Part shown: piece after piece, positions 46,040-56,920 of the stretch
How positions within the stretch are numbered: position 1 is the stretch's first letter
Layout: every line of letters begins with the position of its first letter
Assembly: GCA_903837555.1 (NCBI GenBank)
Contig: CAILUV010000098.1
Coordinates: 1 to 64,000 of the forward strand
DNA length: 64,000 bases
Source of the DNA: an uncultured Alphaproteobacteria bacterium
Lineage (GTDB): Bacteria; Pseudomonadota; Alphaproteobacteria; Micropepsales; Micropepsaceae
Direction: 5' to 3'
Position numbers and translations under genes: made by a program
Notes under the pieces: generated by a model
Databases searched by the model: none
Seen by the model: the letters and a program-made list of their open reading frames with translations, nothing else
Told to the model about the DNA's origin: nothing

Positions 46040-46752
46040 GCGACACGTTTCTGGATGGCCGGGTGCGGGTGGCGCAGCCCGATAGCGGCTTTCGCGCCGG
46101 GCTGGACGCAGTGATGCTGGCGGCAGCCGTGCCCGCAAAAAACGGGCAGTCGGCACTGGAGCTTGGCAGCGGTGTGGGCACCGTCACCCTGTGTCTGGCG
46201 GCCCGGGTTCCGGGGCTGGCGCTGACCGGGGTGGAACAGGACGCCGAGCTGGTGCGCCTGGCGCAGCGGAACGCGACGGCCAATGGCGCGGGCGCGCGCT
46301 TCGTGGCGGCAGATGTGATCGCGCTGCCATCGGAACTCAAGCGCGATTTCGATCAGGTCTTCTGCAATCCACCTTTCCATGCGGAGGGCCAAGTATCGCC
46401 CGATGCAGCCCGCGCCGCCGCGCTGATGGATGGCGGCAAGCTGCGTGACTGGTTGAAGCTGGGCCTGCAACGCACGGTTTCCGGTGGATATTTCACCGCC
46501 ATCCTGCGCGCCGACCGGCTGAACGAAGCGCTTGCCGCCTTGCCGGAACGTGGCGTCTGCGCGGCCCCTCTCTGGTCCCGCGCCGGGGAGACGCCCAAGC
46601 GGGTGATCGTGCAGGCCCGCAAGGGTTCCGCCGCGCCGTTCGCCCTCTTGCCGGGGCTGGTTCTGCACACCGCAGACGGGGGCTGGACCCCTGAAGCGGA
46701 CGGTATTTTGCGGCGCGGCGAAATGCTTGCCCTGTCCGGGGGCCGCCTATAG
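46036..46752 (+). CDS. TrmN6-like methyltransferase (tRNA1(Val) adenine-N6 type)
   Basis: A 238-residue class I methyltransferase. AdoMet motif [17 protein letters not shown], acidic residue in [11 protein letters not shown], and the N6-adenine motif NPPF in [11 protein letters not shown]. It resembles E. coli YfiC/TrmN6, which modifies A37 of tRNA1(Val). GTG start overlaps the DUF2007 stop. Substrate assignment is by family only. In several Rhizobiales an S49 peptidase gene lies before glyQ; here it is absent. Confidence 0.87.
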   Translation: MSDTFLDGRVRVAQPDSGFRAGLDAVMLAAAVPAKNGQSALELGSGVGTVTLCLAARVPGLALTGVEQDAELVRLAQRNATANGAGARFVAADVIALPSELKRDFDQVFCNPPFHAEGQVSPDAARAAALMDGGKLRDWLKLGLQRTVSGGYFTAILRADRLNEALAALPERGVCAAPLWSRAGETPKRVIVQARKGSAAPFALLPGLVLHTADGGWTPEADGILRRGEMLALSGGRL

Positions 46753-46784
46753 GTTCCGGCCACTTCCAAAACAGGCGCGACTCG

Positions 46785-47666
46785 GTGGCCAAAGCCCGCA
46801 CGTTTCAGGACCTTATCCTCACCCTGCAGAGCTATTGGGCGGGGCAAGGCTGCCTGATTTTGCAGCCTTATGACGACCAGATGGGGGCGGGCACGTTTCA
46901 CCCGGCCACCACGCTTCGGGCGCTGGGTCCGCGCCCCTGGAATGCCGCCTTCGTGCAGCCCAGCCGCCGTCCGTCCGACGGTCGCTATGGCGAGAACCCC
47001 AACCGGCTGCAGCATTATTATCAGTATCAGGTGATCCTGAAGCCCGCGCCCGCCAATGTGCAGGAGCTGTATCTGGGCTCGATCCGCGCCATTGGGCTGG
47101 ATCCCGACCTGCACGACATCCGCTTCGTCGAAGACGACTGGGAAAGCCCCACGCTGGGCGCCGCCGGTCTTGGCTGGGAAGTGTGGTGCGACGGGATGGA
47201 GATCACGCAGTTCACCTATTTCCAGCAGGTGGGCGGAATCGAATGCGATCCGGTCTGCGCCGAGATCACCTACGGCCTCGAGCGCCTGGCGATGTACGTG
47301 CAGAACGTCGAGTTCGTCTATGACTTGGCCTTCAACGAACAGTTTCGGTACGGCGAAGTGTTTCATCAGAACGAGCAGGAATTCAGCGCCTACAATTTCG
47401 AGCGTGCCGATACCGAAATCCTGTTCCAGCATTTCAAGGATGCGGAAAAGCAGTGCCGCGAATTGCTGACCGGCAAGAAACTGCCGCTGCCCGCCTATGA
47501 TCAGTGCATCAAGGCCAGCCATGCCTTCAACCTGCTGGATGCGCGGGGCGTGATCTCGGTCACCGAACGTGCCGCCTATATCGGGCGGGTGCGCGCGCTG
47601 GCCCAGGCCTGCTGCGAAGCATGGCTGCAAACGCCGATGGGCGAATACAAGCCGAGGTTTGGCTGA
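46785..47666 (+). CDS. glyQ: Glycine-tRNA ligase alpha subunit
   Basis: The catalytic subunit of the alpha2-beta2 glycyl-tRNA synthetase, 293 residues. Begins with [24 protein letters not shown]; motif 2 region [52 protein letters not shown] contains motif 3. GTG start. Its TGA overlaps the glyS ATG (TGATG), giving coupled, equimolar synthesis. Confidence 0.97.
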   Translation: MAKARTFQDLILTLQSYWAGQGCLILQPYDDQMGAGTFHPATTLRALGPRPWNAAFVQPSRRPSDGRYGENPNRLQHYYQYQVILKPAPANVQELYLGSIRAIGLDPDLHDIRFVEDDWESPTLGAAGLGWEVWCDGMEITQFTYFQQVGGIECDPVCAEITYGLERLAMYVQNVEFVYDLAFNEQFRYGEVFHQNEQEFSAYNFERADTEILFQHFKDAEKQCRELLTGKKLPLPAYDQCIKASHAFNLLDARGVISVTERAAYIGRVRALAQACCEAWLQTPMGEYKPRFG

Positions 47667-49678
47667 TGCCCGACATGCTTCTGGAACTGTTTTCCGAAGA
47701 GATCCCCGCCCGCATGCAAGCGCAGGCGGCAAAAGACCTTGAACGCCTGACGGTCGGCGCCCTGACCGAACGCGGCTTTATGTTCGAAGGCATCAAGGCC
47801 TTTGCAGGACCGCGCCGCCTGACTCTGGCGATCACTGGCCTGCCGCCCGAACAGAAAGACGTGCGCGAAGAGCTGAAAGGCCCGCGCACCGACGCGCCGC
47901 AGGCCGCGCTGGACGGTTTCCTGAAAAAGACCGGCCTGACCAAGGAACAATTGAAGGTCGAGACCACGCCCAAGGGCGAGGTCTATATGGCGGTAATCGA
48001 ACGCAAGGGCAGGGCGACGCCGCTGGTGCTGGCCGAAATCATTCCCGAAGTCATGGGCAAGCTGCCCTGGCCCAAATCCATGCGCTGGAAACCGGGCAAT
48101 CCGGTGCGCTGGGTGCGGCCGCTGCATTCCATCCTGGCGACATTCGATGGCGAAGTGGTGCCTTGTGAATTCGCCGGTATCCAGAGCGGCAACACTACGC
48201 GCGGCCATCGCTTCCTCTCCAGCGGTAACATCACCGTGCGCCGGTTCGAGGATTACGAGGCGGCGCTGAAAAAGGCGCATGTGGTGCTGGACGCCGCCGA
48301 GCGGGCCGAGATCATCAGCAATGACCTCAAGCAGAAGGCCTTCGCGCTGGGGCTGGAGCCGATCGAGGATATCGGTCTGCTGAACGAGGTTTCCGGACTG
48401 GCGGAATGGCCTGTGGTGCTGATCGGCACCATCCAGGACGAGTTCATGGATGTGCCGGCGGAAATCCTCCAGACCTCGATGCGCACGCATCAGAAGTATT
48501 TTTCGCTGCGCGATCCCAAGACCGGCAAGATGGCAAACCGCTTTGGGCTGGTCGCCAACATGCTGACCAAGGACTGTGGCAAGGAAATCGTCGCGGGCAA
48601 TGAGCGCGTGCTGCGCGCCCGCCTGTCGGACGCAAAATTCTTCTGGGACGAAGACCGCAAGCATTCCCTGGACAGCCGGATCGAGAAGCTGAAGGGCATC
48701 GTCTTCCACGCCAAGTTGGGTACGCAGTTTGAGCGTGTCGAGCGGATTGAAAAGCTGGCGGGGGAAATCGCCGCCAAGATTGGCGCCGACGTTACCAAGG
48801 CCAAACGCGCCGCGAGGCTGGCCAAGGCTGATCTGACCACCGGCGTGGTGGGCGAGTTCCCCGAGCTGCAGGGCGTGATGGGCCGCTATTACGCCCAGCA
48901 CGACAAGGAAGATTCCGCCGTCGCCGATGCGGTGCGCGATCACTACAAGCCCGTGGGCCCTTCCGACGCAGTGCCCAGCGAGAAGGTCTCTATCGCCGTG
49001 GCGCTGGCCGACAAGCTGGATGCGCTGACGGGTTTCTTCGCGGCGGGCGAGAAACCAACCGGTTCTGGCGACCCCTTCGCGCTGCGCCGCGCCGCGCTGG
49101 GAATCATCCGCATCCTGCTGGAAAACAAGTTGCGCTTTGCGTTGAAGGTTTCCGACGATCTGCTGACCTTCTTCGCCGACCGGCTGAAGGTCGCGCTGAA
49201 GGAAAAGGGTGTCCGCCACGACCTGATCGATGCGGTGTTCGGCCTTGGTCATGAAGACGATCTGGTGCGGTTGGTGGCGCGGGTCGAGGCGCTGCAGGCG
49301 TTCCTGAAATCTGATGACGGCGCCAACCTGCTGGCGGGCTACAAGCGCGCCGCCAACATCCTCAAAGCCGAGGAAAAGAAGGACAACAAGACCTTCACCA
49401 GCGAAGTACTTGAAAGCAAGTTGGTGGAGCCAGCCGAGCAAGTTCTTTTTGCAGCACTCAAGGCTCATCGCGAGCACATTGATTTGGCTCTGAAGAAAGA
49501 AGATTTTTCTGCCGCGATGCGCGACATGTCGCAGTTACGACATCCAGTGGATACTTTCTTTGACGATGTGAAAGTGAATGCTGACGACAAAGCGGTTCGC
49601 GAGAATCGCTTGAACCTGCTGGCAAGCCTACGGGCGACGCTGCACCAGGTTGCAGACTTTTCCAGAATAGAAGGCTGA
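47666..49678 (+). CDS. glyS: Glycine-tRNA ligase beta subunit
   Basis: A 670-residue tRNA-recognition subunit. MLLELFSEEIPARMQAQAA is the canonical beginning; the HD-like domain (RLAKADLTTGVVGEFPELQGVMGRYYA) and the C-terminal anticodon-binding DALR-like domain (MSQLRHPVDTFFDDVKVNADD) are complete. ATG 47666 is correct; the ORF-track start lies within glyQ in another frame. ppdK follows 2 bases after the stop. Confidence 0.97.
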   Translation: MPDMLLELFSEEIPARMQAQAAKDLERLTVGALTERGFMFEGIKAFAGPRRLTLAITGLPPEQKDVREELKGPRTDAPQAALDGFLKKTGLTKEQLKVETTPKGEVYMAVIERKGRATPLVLAEIIPEVMGKLPWPKSMRWKPGNPVRWVRPLHSILATFDGEVVPCEFAGIQSGNTTRGHRFLSSGNITVRRFEDYEAALKKAHVVLDAAERAEIISNDLKQKAFALGLEPIEDIGLLNEVSGLAEWPVVLIGTIQDEFMDVPAEILQTSMRTHQKYFSLRDPKTGKMANRFGLVANMLTKDCGKEIVAGNERVLRARLSDAKFFWDEDRKHSLDSRIEKLKGIVFHAKLGTQFERVERIEKLAGEIAAKIGADVTKAKRAARLAKADLTTGVVGEFPELQGVMGRYYAQHDKEDSAVADAVRDHYKPVGPSDAVPSEKVSIAVALADKLDALTGFFAAGEKPTGSGDPFALRRAALGIIRILLENKLRFALKVSDDLLTFFADRLKVALKEKGVRHDLIDAVFGLGHEDDLVRLVARVEALQAFLKSDDGANLLAGYKRAANILKAEEKKDNKTFTSEVLESKLVEPAEQVLFAALKAHREHIDLALKKEDFSAAMRDMSQLRHPVDTFFDDVKVNADDKAVRENRLNLLASLRATLHQVADFSRIEG

Positions 49679-49680
49679 GT

Positions 49681-52359
49681 GTGATGACGAAGTGGGTTTA
49701 TGCGTTCGGCGACGGCAAGGCCGAGGGCACGGCCGGCATGCGCAATCTGCTGGGCGGCAAGGGTGCCAACCTGGCGGAGATGAGCAATCTGGGCCTGCCG
49801 GTGCCGCCGGGCCTGACCATCACCACCGAGGTCTGCACGTATTACTACGCCAATGGCGAAGCCTATCCGGCGGAACTGAAGGAGCAGGTCGCCATCGCCT
49901 TGCGCGAGGTGGGCTATTCCGCCAAGGGCAATTTCGGTGATGTCGAAAAGCCGCTGTTGCTGAGTGTGCGCTCGGGCGCGCGCGTTTCCATGCCGGGCAT
50001 GATGGACACCGTGCTCAACCTGGGCCTGAACGCCGCCACCGCCGAGGGCCTCGCCCGGCTGACCGGCGACGAACGTTTCGCCTATGACAGCTATCGCCGC
50101 TTCATCCAGATGTATTCCGACGTGGTGCTGGGCGTCGATCACGCCCTGTTCGAGGAAATCCTGTACGAAGAAAAGGACACCAAGGGCGTCGAACTTGATA
50201 CCGACCTGGACGCCACCGACCTCAAGCGCATCGCTGGCCTGTACAAGGCGCGCGTCGAGAAGGAACTGGGCAAGCCGTTCCCCGAAGACGTGCAGGAACA
50301 GCTTTGGGGCGCCATCGGCGCGGTGTTCGGTTCCTGGCGCTCACCGCGCGCCAACACCTATCGCAAGCTGAACAACATTCCCGAAGACTGGGGCACCGCC
50401 GTCACGGTGCAGGCCATGGTGTTCGGCAATCGCGGCGAAAGCAGCGCCACCGGCGTCGCCTTCACCCGCGATCCGGCGACCGGCGAAAAGCTGCTCTACG
50501 GCGAATTCCTGATCAACGCCCAGGGCGAGGACGTGGTGGCCGGCATCCGCACGCCCCAGCCGATCTCCAAGATGGTGCGCGAGCGACAGGGCGGCAAGAA
50601 GGCCAGCATGGAAGAAGCCATGCCCAAGGCCTTTGAAGAATTGAAGGCGATCGGCGAACGGCTGGAACAGCATTACCGCGACATGCAGGACGTGGAGTTC
50701 ACCATCCAGGAAGGCAAGCTTTTCATGCTGCAGACCCGCAGCGGCAAGCGCACGGCGGAAGCGGCGCTAAAGGCCGCCGTGGACATGGAGCGCGAAGGGC
50801 TGATCGACAGGAAGATCGCGATCACCCGTGTCGAACCCGAAGCGCTGAACCAGTTGCTGCATCCCACGCTCGATCCCGATGCGCCGCGCGAACAGATCGC
50901 CATCGGCTTGGGCGCGTCGCCCGGCGCCGCCACCGGCGAAGTCGCCTTCACGGCGGAGGAGGCCGAAAAGCTGGCCGCCGACAATCGCGACGTCATTCTG
51001 GTGCGCACCGAAACCAGCCCGGAAGATATTCACGGCATGCATGCGGCGCGGGGCATCCTGACCGCGCGCGGCGGCATGACCAGCCACGCTGCGGTTGTGG
51101 CGCGTGGCATGGGCCGCCCCTGTGTGTCGGGCGCCGGCATGCTCAAGATCGATGCGCAGCGCGGCGAGATGGTGGCGGGCAATGTCACGATTTCACGCGG
51201 CGACATCATCACCATCGATGGCGCCTCGGGCCAGGTGTTCAAGGGCACGGTGGGCCTGCGCCAGCCGGAAATGACCGGCGACTTTGGCACGCTGATGGGC
51301 TGGGCCGATGAAGTGCGCCGTTTGCGCGTGCGCACCAATGCCGACACGCCTGCTGATGCGGCCACTGCTCGCAAGTTCGGCGCGGAAGGCATCGGTCTTT
51401 GCCGCACCGAACACATGTTCTTCGATGCCGAGCGCATCATCGCGGTGCGCCAGATGATCCTGGCCGACGCGGAGGATGAGCGCAAAGCCGCGCTGGCCAA
51501 GCTGTTGCCCATGCAGCGCGGCGACTTCGCCGCCATCTTCCAGGCGATGGCGGGGCTACCTGTCACCATCCGCCTGCTGGATCCGCCGCTGCACGAATTC
51601 CTGCCGCAAAAGGAAGAGGAATTCGAGGAAGTGGCCGCCGCCGCCGGCACCAATGCCCGCAAGCTGCGGGCCCGCGCCATCGCGCTGCATGAATCCAACC
51701 CGATGCTGGGCCATCGCGGCTGCCGCCTGGGCATTACCTATCCCGAAATCTACGAAATGCAGGCCCGGGCGATCCTGGAAGCCGCGCTGGAAGTGGAAGA
51801 GGGCGGCGGCGCCCCGGTGCAACTGGAAATCATGATCCCGCTGGTCGGATTCAAGGCAGAACTGGACGCCTTGGCGGGCAAGATTGCCGCGGTGGCAGAG
51901 GCTATAAAGAAAGAGCGCGGAAAAGTGCCCGCTTATCTGATTGGCACCATGATCGAATTGCCGCGCGCGGCGCTGCGCGCCGGCGACATCGCCCAGACGG
52001 CGCAATTCTTCTCCTTCGGCACCAACGATCTGACGCAGACCACCATCGGCATTAGCCGCGACGATGCCGGCATGTTCCTGAACGACTATCTGAGCAAGGG
52101 CGTGATCGCGCGCGATCCGTTTGTGACGCTCGATATCGAAGGCGTGGGCGAGCTCATTCAGATTGCGGCAGAAAGGGGGCGCAAGACCCGCGAAAAACTC
52201 AAGCTTGGCATCTGCGGAGAGCATGGCGGAGACCCCGACACGATTCGTTTCTGCCACGACTCAGGGCTCGACTATGTGTCCTGCTCACCCTTCCGCGTGC
52301 CGATTGCACGTCTTGCGGCGGCGCAGGCGGCCCTTACAAAGGTGCAATCAGACGTTTAG
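49681..52359 (+). CDS. ppdK: Pyruvate, phosphate dikinase
   Basis: An 892-residue enzyme interconverting pyruvate, ATP and Pi with PEP, AMP and PPi. N-terminal ATP-grasp domain (FGDGKAEGTAGMRNLLGGKGANLAEM), the phosphohistidine domain with GGMTSHAAVVARGMG (His is the carrier), and the C-terminal TIM barrel with GTNDLTQTTIGISRDDA and CGEHGGDP. Start GTG 49681 or ATG 49684. Order glyQ-glyS-ppdK is widespread in alphaproteobacteria. Full length. Confidence 0.97.
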   Translation: MMTKWVYAFGDGKAEGTAGMRNLLGGKGANLAEMSNLGLPVPPGLTITTEVCTYYYANGEAYPAELKEQVAIALREVGYSAKGNFGDVEKPLLLSVRSGARVSMPGMMDTVLNLGLNAATAEGLARLTGDERFAYDSYRRFIQMYSDVVLGVDHALFEEILYEEKDTKGVELDTDLDATDLKRIAGLYKARVEKELGKPFPEDVQEQLWGAIGAVFGSWRSPRANTYRKLNNIPEDWGTAVTVQAMVFGNRGESSATGVAFTRDPATGEKLLYGEFLINAQGEDVVAGIRTPQPISKMVRERQGGKKASMEEAMPKAFEELKAIGERLEQHYRDMQDVEFTIQEGKLFMLQTRSGKRTAEAALKAAVDMEREGLIDRKIAITRVEPEALNQLLHPTLDPDAPREQIAIGLGASPGAATGEVAFTAEEAEKLAADNRDVILVRTETSPEDIHGMHAARGILTARGGMTSHAAVVARGMGRPCVSGAGMLKIDAQRGEMVAGNVTISRGDIITIDGASGQVFKGTVGLRQPEMTGDFGTLMGWADEVRRLRVRTNADTPADAATARKFGAEGIGLCRTEHMFFDAERIIAVRQMILADAEDERKAALAKLLPMQRGDFAAIFQAMAGLPVTIRLLDPPLHEFLPQKEEEFEEVAAAAGTNARKLRARAIALHESNPMLGHRGCRLGITYPEIYEMQARAILEAALEVEEGGGAPVQLEIMIPLVGFKAELDALAGKIAAVAEAIKKERGKVPAYLIGTMIELPRAALRAGDIAQTAQFFSFGTNDLTQTTIGISRDDAGMFLNDYLSKGVIARDPFVTLDIEGVGELIQIAAERGRKTREKLKLGICGEHGGDPDTIRFCHDSGLDYVSCSPFRVPIARLAAAQAALTKVQSDV

Positions 52360-52654
52360 TTCGTGTACGGACGAAGCAGGTAAATGCTGGATTTTCCGGC
52401 GTCAAATGACGCTCTGTCACGTTAATGAAAAAATTTGTTTGACGATTCGTTTTTTGGTCGGCAAAAGCGCGGCACAAACGGTGCTGGGAACCATTCGGAA
52501 CTTTTTTAAGGACGACGCAAAAATCGAAACAGCCTGAATCGAAATAGCAGACCGCAATTTGAATGCCGTGACGGGCAACCGGATAGCCACTGCGAAATAG
52601 AGCAAGCCAGATAGACCAAGCGAAACCTAAAGCCGAAACGAGTTCAATTTCTCC
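52360..52654. other. 295-base intergenic region between ppdK and the SleB-like gene
   Basis: Lower in GC than its surroundings, with A/T-runs around 52430-52460 and 52500-52520. A weak hairpin (TTCGT/ACGAA) directly follows the ppdK stop, and one GATTC lies near 52444. It presumably contains the promoter of the hydrolase gene, but no consensus -35/-10 pair convinced me. No ORF with a good ribosome site is visible. Confidence 0.5.
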
Positions 52655-53272
52655 ATGTCCAAGAAAACCCACGACGCGATTTCGCGTTCCGACCGCGTGC
52701 TTGTTGCCGCGATGGCGATCATTCTCGCCACCGCCAGCGCTGCGATCGGCGCTTCAATGACCTATCGTCCGTCCACGGACAAATCCGTCGCCCCGGCCGT
52801 GCAGGTGGCCCCCGCCGCGCCCAAGCCCGTGCTGGAAGGCGTGACCGCCAAGCTGGTTGCCGAACACAAGTGCCTGGCTGAAGTCCTGTATTACGAGGCT
52901 CGCGGCGAAGGCGCCGGCGGCCAGAAGGCCATCGCCGAAGTGGTCTTCCATCGCCTCAATCGCGGCAATTTCGGCCCCTCGATCTGCGCCGTGGTCTATG
53001 AAGGCTCCAAGGGCCCCGGTTGCCAGTTTTCCTTCACCTGCAATGGCGACATGAAGCGCCCCAAGCATGCCCGGGCCTGGCGCGAAGCCGAAGCCCTGGC
53101 GGCCAGCATCCTGACCGGCGAAATCCGCTTGCGGAACGCCACGGGCGGCGCCACCAACTTCCATGCGATCTCGGTCGCGCCGGACTGGTCCTACACGCTG
53201 GAAAAGACCACCCAGATCGGCAACCACATTTTCTACCGCAATGCGCCGCGGGTCCGGTCATCACAGACCTGA
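52655..53272 (+). CDS. SleB-like cell wall hydrolase
   Basis: A 205-residue protein with an N-terminal membrane anchor or signal (VLVAAMAIILATASAAIGASM) and a hydrolase_2/SleB domain: CLAEVLYYEARGEGAGGQKAIAEVVFHRLNRGNFGPSICAVVYEG with the catalytic Glu, then GCQFSFTCNGD and GATNFHAISVAPDW. SleB was named from spore cortex lysis, but alphaproteobacterial members probably remodel peptidoglycan. It is convergent with nadC, 8 bases apart. Confidence 0.9.
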   Translation: MSKKTHDAISRSDRVLVAAMAIILATASAAIGASMTYRPSTDKSVAPAVQVAPAAPKPVLEGVTAKLVAEHKCLAEVLYYEARGEGAGGQKAIAEVVFHRLNRGNFGPSICAVVYEGSKGPGCQFSFTCNGDMKRPKHARAWREAEALAASILTGEIRLRNATGGATNFHAISVAPDWSYTLEKTTQIGNHIFYRNAPRVRSSQT

Positions 53273-53280
53273 AGACTGGC

Positions 53281-54138
53281 CTAATAATCCAGGCCTATGT
53301 CGAGGTTCGGCGCGCTGTGCGTGATGGCGCCTGAGCTGATGTAATCGACGCCGGTTTCGGCGATCGCGCGCACGCTGGCCAATGTCACGTTGCCGGATGC
53401 TTCCAGTACCGCGCGGCCCCTGGCCATCGCCACGGCGCGTCGCAGATCATCCAGACTCATATTGTCCAGCAGGATGGTGTCGACGCCCAGGCCCAGGGCT
53501 TCCTCAAGCTGGGCCAGCGTGTCCACTTCCAGCTCGATGCGCACCATATGGCCGAGGCCCGCGCGAAGCTTTTCGACGGCCGGCGCGATCCCGCCCGCCG
53601 CTTGGACATGGTTGTCCTTGATCATGGCGGCGTCATCCAGTCCGAAGCGGTGATTAAAGCCCCCGCCGCAGCGCACCGCATATTTCTGCAGGGCGCGCAG
53701 GCCAGGCAGGGTCTTGCGGGTGCAGACGATGCGGGCCTTTGTGCCGTGAACCGCCTGGACAAGCGCGGCGGTCGCCGTGGCGGTGCCCGACAAAGGCCCC
53801 AGGAAATTCAGCGCCACGCGTTCGGCCGTCAGGATCGATCGCGCGCTGCCGCTGATGCTGGCCAGCACCGTGCCCGCCGCAATCTCGGAGCCGTCCGGTG
53901 TTGCGGCGTCGAATTTCAACGCAGGATCGACCAGGCGAAACGCCGCTTCGGCGCAGATCAGTCCGGCCAGGCGGCCCGGCTTGCGGGCGACCAGCCGCGC
54001 GACCGCGCTGGTCTGGGCCGCAATGGTGAGCTGGCTGGTGATGTCACCGGCCCGGCCCAGATCCTCCGTCAGCGCGGCCGCGACCTGCGGCTCGAACAGC
54101 AGCGCGGGTGGCGGACGGGTGAAATCCAGCGCGATCAT
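53281..54138 (-). CDS. nadC: Nicotinate-nucleotide pyrophosphorylase (quinolinate phosphoribosyltransferase)
   Basis: A 285-residue enzyme that converts quinolinate and PRPP to nicotinate mononucleotide. Conserved: [74 protein letters not shown] and the C-terminal LEASGNVTL. Its ATG overlaps the nadB stop by 4 bases. Last gene of the nadA-nadB-nadC operon. Confidence 0.96.
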   Translation of the reverse strand: MIALDFTRPPPALLFEPQVAAALTEDLGRAGDITSQLTIAAQTSAVARLVARKPGRLAGLICAEAAFRLVDPALKFDAATPDGSEIAAGTVLASISGSARSILTAERVALNFLGPLSGTATATAALVQAVHGTKARIVCTRKTLPGLRALQKYAVRCGGGFNHRFGLDDAAMIKDNHVQAAGGIAPAVEKLRAGLGHMVRIELEVDTLAQLEEALGLGVDTILLDNMSLDDLRRAVAMARGRAVLEASGNVTLASVRAIAETGVDYISSGAITHSAPNLDIGLDY

Positions 54139-55709
54139 TTATGGGCGCGGCGGGGCAGGGAGACTTCGCCCGCGGCAATCCGATTGGCATCCGCCAGAGT
54201 CAAGAAGGTCCGCGTGCCTTTGGTCGAGGCTTGCGGATAGTCGCTGCGCCAATGGCCACCGCGCGACTCTGTGCGGGCCCATGCTGCGGCGGTGACCAGC
54301 CGCGCGGCGGCAATCATGTTCAGCAGAGCCGGTTCGCCGCTGGTCTTTTCCAACCGCGCAATGACTTCCAGCGCCGTGCGCAAACCGTCCGCGTCGCGTT
54401 CCAGCGCCACAAAGCGGCTCATCGCCTGGCGCAGCACGGCCGGCGGTGCCGGGCTGGCGAAACGCTGCGGCGCGGGCGGCGTGCCGCGCACCTGGCCCGC
54501 CTGCAAATGACCGCGCACATCGTCGGCGACACGGGCGCCGAATACCAATCCTTCCAATAGCGAGTTGGAAGCCAGGCGGTTCGCACCGTGCAGGCCGGTG
54601 GCGGCGCATTCGCCCACCACCCACAGCCCTGGCAGCGAAGAACGGCCCTGCGCGTCCGAAGCGATGCCGCCCATGTGATAATGGGCGGCAGGTGCTACCG
54701 GAATCATCTGGCGCACCGGATCGATTCCGCCGGCCATGCAGGCTGCATAGACGGTGGGAAAGTGATCCGGGAAATCCGTGCCGATGGCGGCCCGGCAATC
54801 CAGGAACACATTCTGTCCGGACAGAATCTGGCGGTGAATGGCGCGGGCAACAATGTCGCGCGGCGCCAGTTCGGCGTCATTGTGTATCGCCGTCATGAAG
54901 CGTTCGCCGCGCGCATTGACCAACACCGCGCCTTCACCGCGCAGCGCTTCGGTTGCCAGCGGCGCGGGATCACGCCCACAGGCAATTGCGGTGGGATGAA
55001 ACTGCACGAATTCCGGATCGGAAATCATCGCCCCGGCGCGCGCCGCCATGCCCAGGCCTTCGCCGCGCGATTCCAGCGGATTGGTGGTGACGGCATAGAG
55101 TGCGCCCAGGCCGCCGGTGGCCAGCACGACGGCACGGGCGCGGAACAGGATCAGCCGGGCATCCGCGCCCAGACCTGAGCGGGCGAAGATGCCGGTGACG
55201 CGGCCATTTTCCATCGCCAGTTCGACGGCGTGAAAACCTTCCAGAAGCGTGATGCCGTCGGCGGCATTGGCACGCTGCGCCAGGGTGGCGGAAATCGCCG
55301 CGCCGGCGCCATCGCCTTTGACATGGACAATACGGGGCAGGGAATGTGCCGCTTCGCGGCCCAGCGCCAGACTGCCGTCGGCCTTGCGGTCAAAGGGCGT
55401 TCCCAGCGCGATCAGGTCTTCGATGCGGTCCGGGGCTTTGCGCGCCACCAGATCCACGATCGCTGGATCGCACAGACCCGCGCCCGCAACCATTGTGTCA
55501 TGGGCGTGGCTTTGCCAGCTGTCATCCTCGCCCATCGCCGCCGCGATGCCGCCTTGTGCCCAGGCGCTGGAACCAGACAGGCCCGGCCGGGTACCGGCCA
55601 GCACGATGGAAGGCATGGGCGAAAGCTTCAGCGCGGTGAAAAGACCCGCGATGCCGGCGCCCAATATCAATGCGCCGTCGGTTTCGACGATGCTGTCGAC
55701 CTGGCTCAT
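54135..55709 (-). CDS. nadB: L-aspartate oxidase
   Basis: A 524-residue flavoenzyme that oxidises aspartate to iminoaspartate. FAD motif [36 protein letters not shown], the active-site region [49 protein letters not shown]. The start ATG is one base after the nadA stop. It is the normal length and shows no missing motif. Confidence 0.96.
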   Translation of the reverse strand: MSQVDSIVETDGALILGAGIAGLFTALKLSPMPSIVLAGTRPGLSGSSAWAQGGIAAAMGEDDSWQSHAHDTMVAGAGLCDPAIVDLVARKAPDRIEDLIALGTPFDRKADGSLALGREAAHSLPRIVHVKGDGAGAAISATLAQRANAADGITLLEGFHAVELAMENGRVTGIFARSGLGADARLILFRARAVVLATGGLGALYAVTTNPLESRGEGLGMAARAGAMISDPEFVQFHPTAIACGRDPAPLATEALRGEGAVLVNARGERFMTAIHNDAELAPRDIVARAIHRQILSGQNVFLDCRAAIGTDFPDHFPTVYAACMAGGIDPVRQMIPVAPAAHYHMGGIASDAQGRSSLPGLWVVGECAATGLHGANRLASNSLLEGLVFGARVADDVRGHLQAGQVRGTPPAPQRFASPAPPAVLRQAMSRFVALERDADGLRTALEVIARLEKTSGEPALLNMIAAARLVTAAAWARTESRGGHWRSDYPQASTKGTRTFLTLADANRIAAGEVSLPRRAHK

Positions 55710-55710
55710 T

Positions 55711-56724
55711 TCAGACTTTCACCGACAGCATGCGGTCGATCGGGGCCTTGGCCCGCGCCGCAATCACTGGATCGACGATCACTTCGTGGGTCATGGTCTG
55801 CAGGCTGTGCAGGATGCCATTCAGCGTGATGCGCTTCATGTGCGGGCACAGGTTGCACGGCCGGATGAACTGGGTCTGCGGATTTTCAACCGCGACGTTG
55901 TCGCTCATGGAGCATTCGGTCACCATCACCACGCGTTCGGGCTTGTGGCTGCCGACATAGTTGATCATCGCCGCGGTCGAACCGGCGAAATCGGCTTCCG
56001 CCACCACTTCGGGTGGGCATTCGGGATGGGCCAGCACCACGATGCCGGGATGGGCGGTGCGATAGTCGCGGATTTCCTGCGCGGTAAAACGCTCATGCAC
56101 TTCGCAGGCGCCTTCCCAGGTGATCACCTTCACGCCGGTCTGGGCCGCGACATTGCGGGCCAGATACTTGTCCGGGATCATGATCACGGTATCGACGCCG
56201 AAGTCCTTCGCGATCTGCTCGACGACTTTCACGGCATTGCCGGAGGTGCAGCAGATATCGCTTTCGGCTTTTACATCCGCCGACGTGTTCACATAGGTGA
56301 CCACCGGCAGGCCGGGATATTTCTGCTTGAGCAGCCGTACATCGGCGCCGGTGATGGAGGAGGCGAGGCTGCAACCGGCTTCCATGCTGGGGATCAGCAC
56401 GGTCTTTTGCGGCGACAGGATCTTCGAGGTCTCTGCCATGAAGTGGACGCCCGCCTGCACAATCACGGCCGCGTCCGTGCGCGCCGCCTCGCGGGCGAGG
56501 GCCAGCGAGTCGCCGACGAAATCGCCGACGCAGTGGAATATTTCCGGCGTCATGTAGTTGTGCGCCAAAATGACAGCGTTCTTTTCGCGCTTCAGGCGGT
56601 TGATCTCGGCGATCAACGGCGCATGGACGGGCCATTCCACTTCCGGAATGACGCTCGAAACCTTGGCATACAGATCGCGGGTCGCGCGGGCGACGGCGTC
56701 GGTATAGGCCAGTTCAACTCCCAA
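55711..56724 (-). CDS. nadA: Quinolinate synthase
   Basis: A 337-residue [4Fe-4S] enzyme condensing iminoaspartate with dihydroxyacetone phosphate. [25 protein letters not shown], a cysteine-rich [14 protein letters not shown] loop, and the C-terminal [14 protein letters not shown] supply candidate cluster ligands. TTG start at 56724 with AGGAGG 5 bases upstream. First gene of nadABC; a perfect inverted repeat lies 23-39 bases before the start codon. Confidence 0.96.
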   Translation of the reverse strand: MGVELAYTDAVARATRDLYAKVSSVIPEVEWPVHAPLIAEINRLKREKNAVILAHNYMTPEIFHCVGDFVGDSLALAREAARTDAAVIVQAGVHFMAETSKILSPQKTVLIPSMEAGCSLASSITGADVRLLKQKYPGLPVVTYVNTSADVKAESDICCTSGNAVKVVEQIAKDFGVDTVIMIPDKYLARNVAAQTGVKVITWEGACEVHERFTAQEIRDYRTAHPGIVVLAHPECPPEVVAEADFAGSTAAMINYVGSHKPERVVMVTECSMSDNVAVENPQTQFIRPCNLCPHMKRITLNGILHSLQTMTHEVIVDPVIAARAKAPIDRMLSVKV

Positions 56725-56746
56725 CTCGTCCTCCTGCTACCAATTA

Positions 56747-56763
56747 ATACTCATTTCGAGTAT
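56747..56763 (-). promoter_or_regulatory. Candidate NadQ operator at the nadA promoter
   Basis: ATACTC, spacer ATTTC, GAGTAT: a perfect 6-bp inverted repeat embedded in an AT-rich TATATATA tract just upstream of nadA. With the NadQ gene immediately upstream, the simplest reading is a NadQ-binding site overlapping the core promoter. Confidence 0.65.
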
Positions 56764-56774
56764 ATATATGGGGC

Positions 56775-56802
56775 AAAAAACCCGGCCTTCAAGGAGCCGG
56801 TT
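56775..56802 (-). terminator. Probable terminator of the nadQ transcript
   Basis: On the minus strand AACCGGC, loop TCCTTGAAG, GCCGGGTTTTTT: a short GC stem with one bulge and a six-T run. It lies between nadQ and the nadA operator, so nadABC probably has its own promoter. Confidence 0.65.
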
Positions 56803-56920
56803 CGTGCATTATGCTACACGCGAGCATATTTGGGTCAAGAGTCGTGAAGGCCGCAGATCAGTCTTTTGTGACCCGCCTATGACGATTTTCCGCGCCCGCG
56901 GGCGGACGCCCGCAATCAAA

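Noticed and set aside
47576-49477. 633-residue ORF antisense to glyS
   Set aside because: Shadow of glyS; no recognisable motif and no ribosome site.
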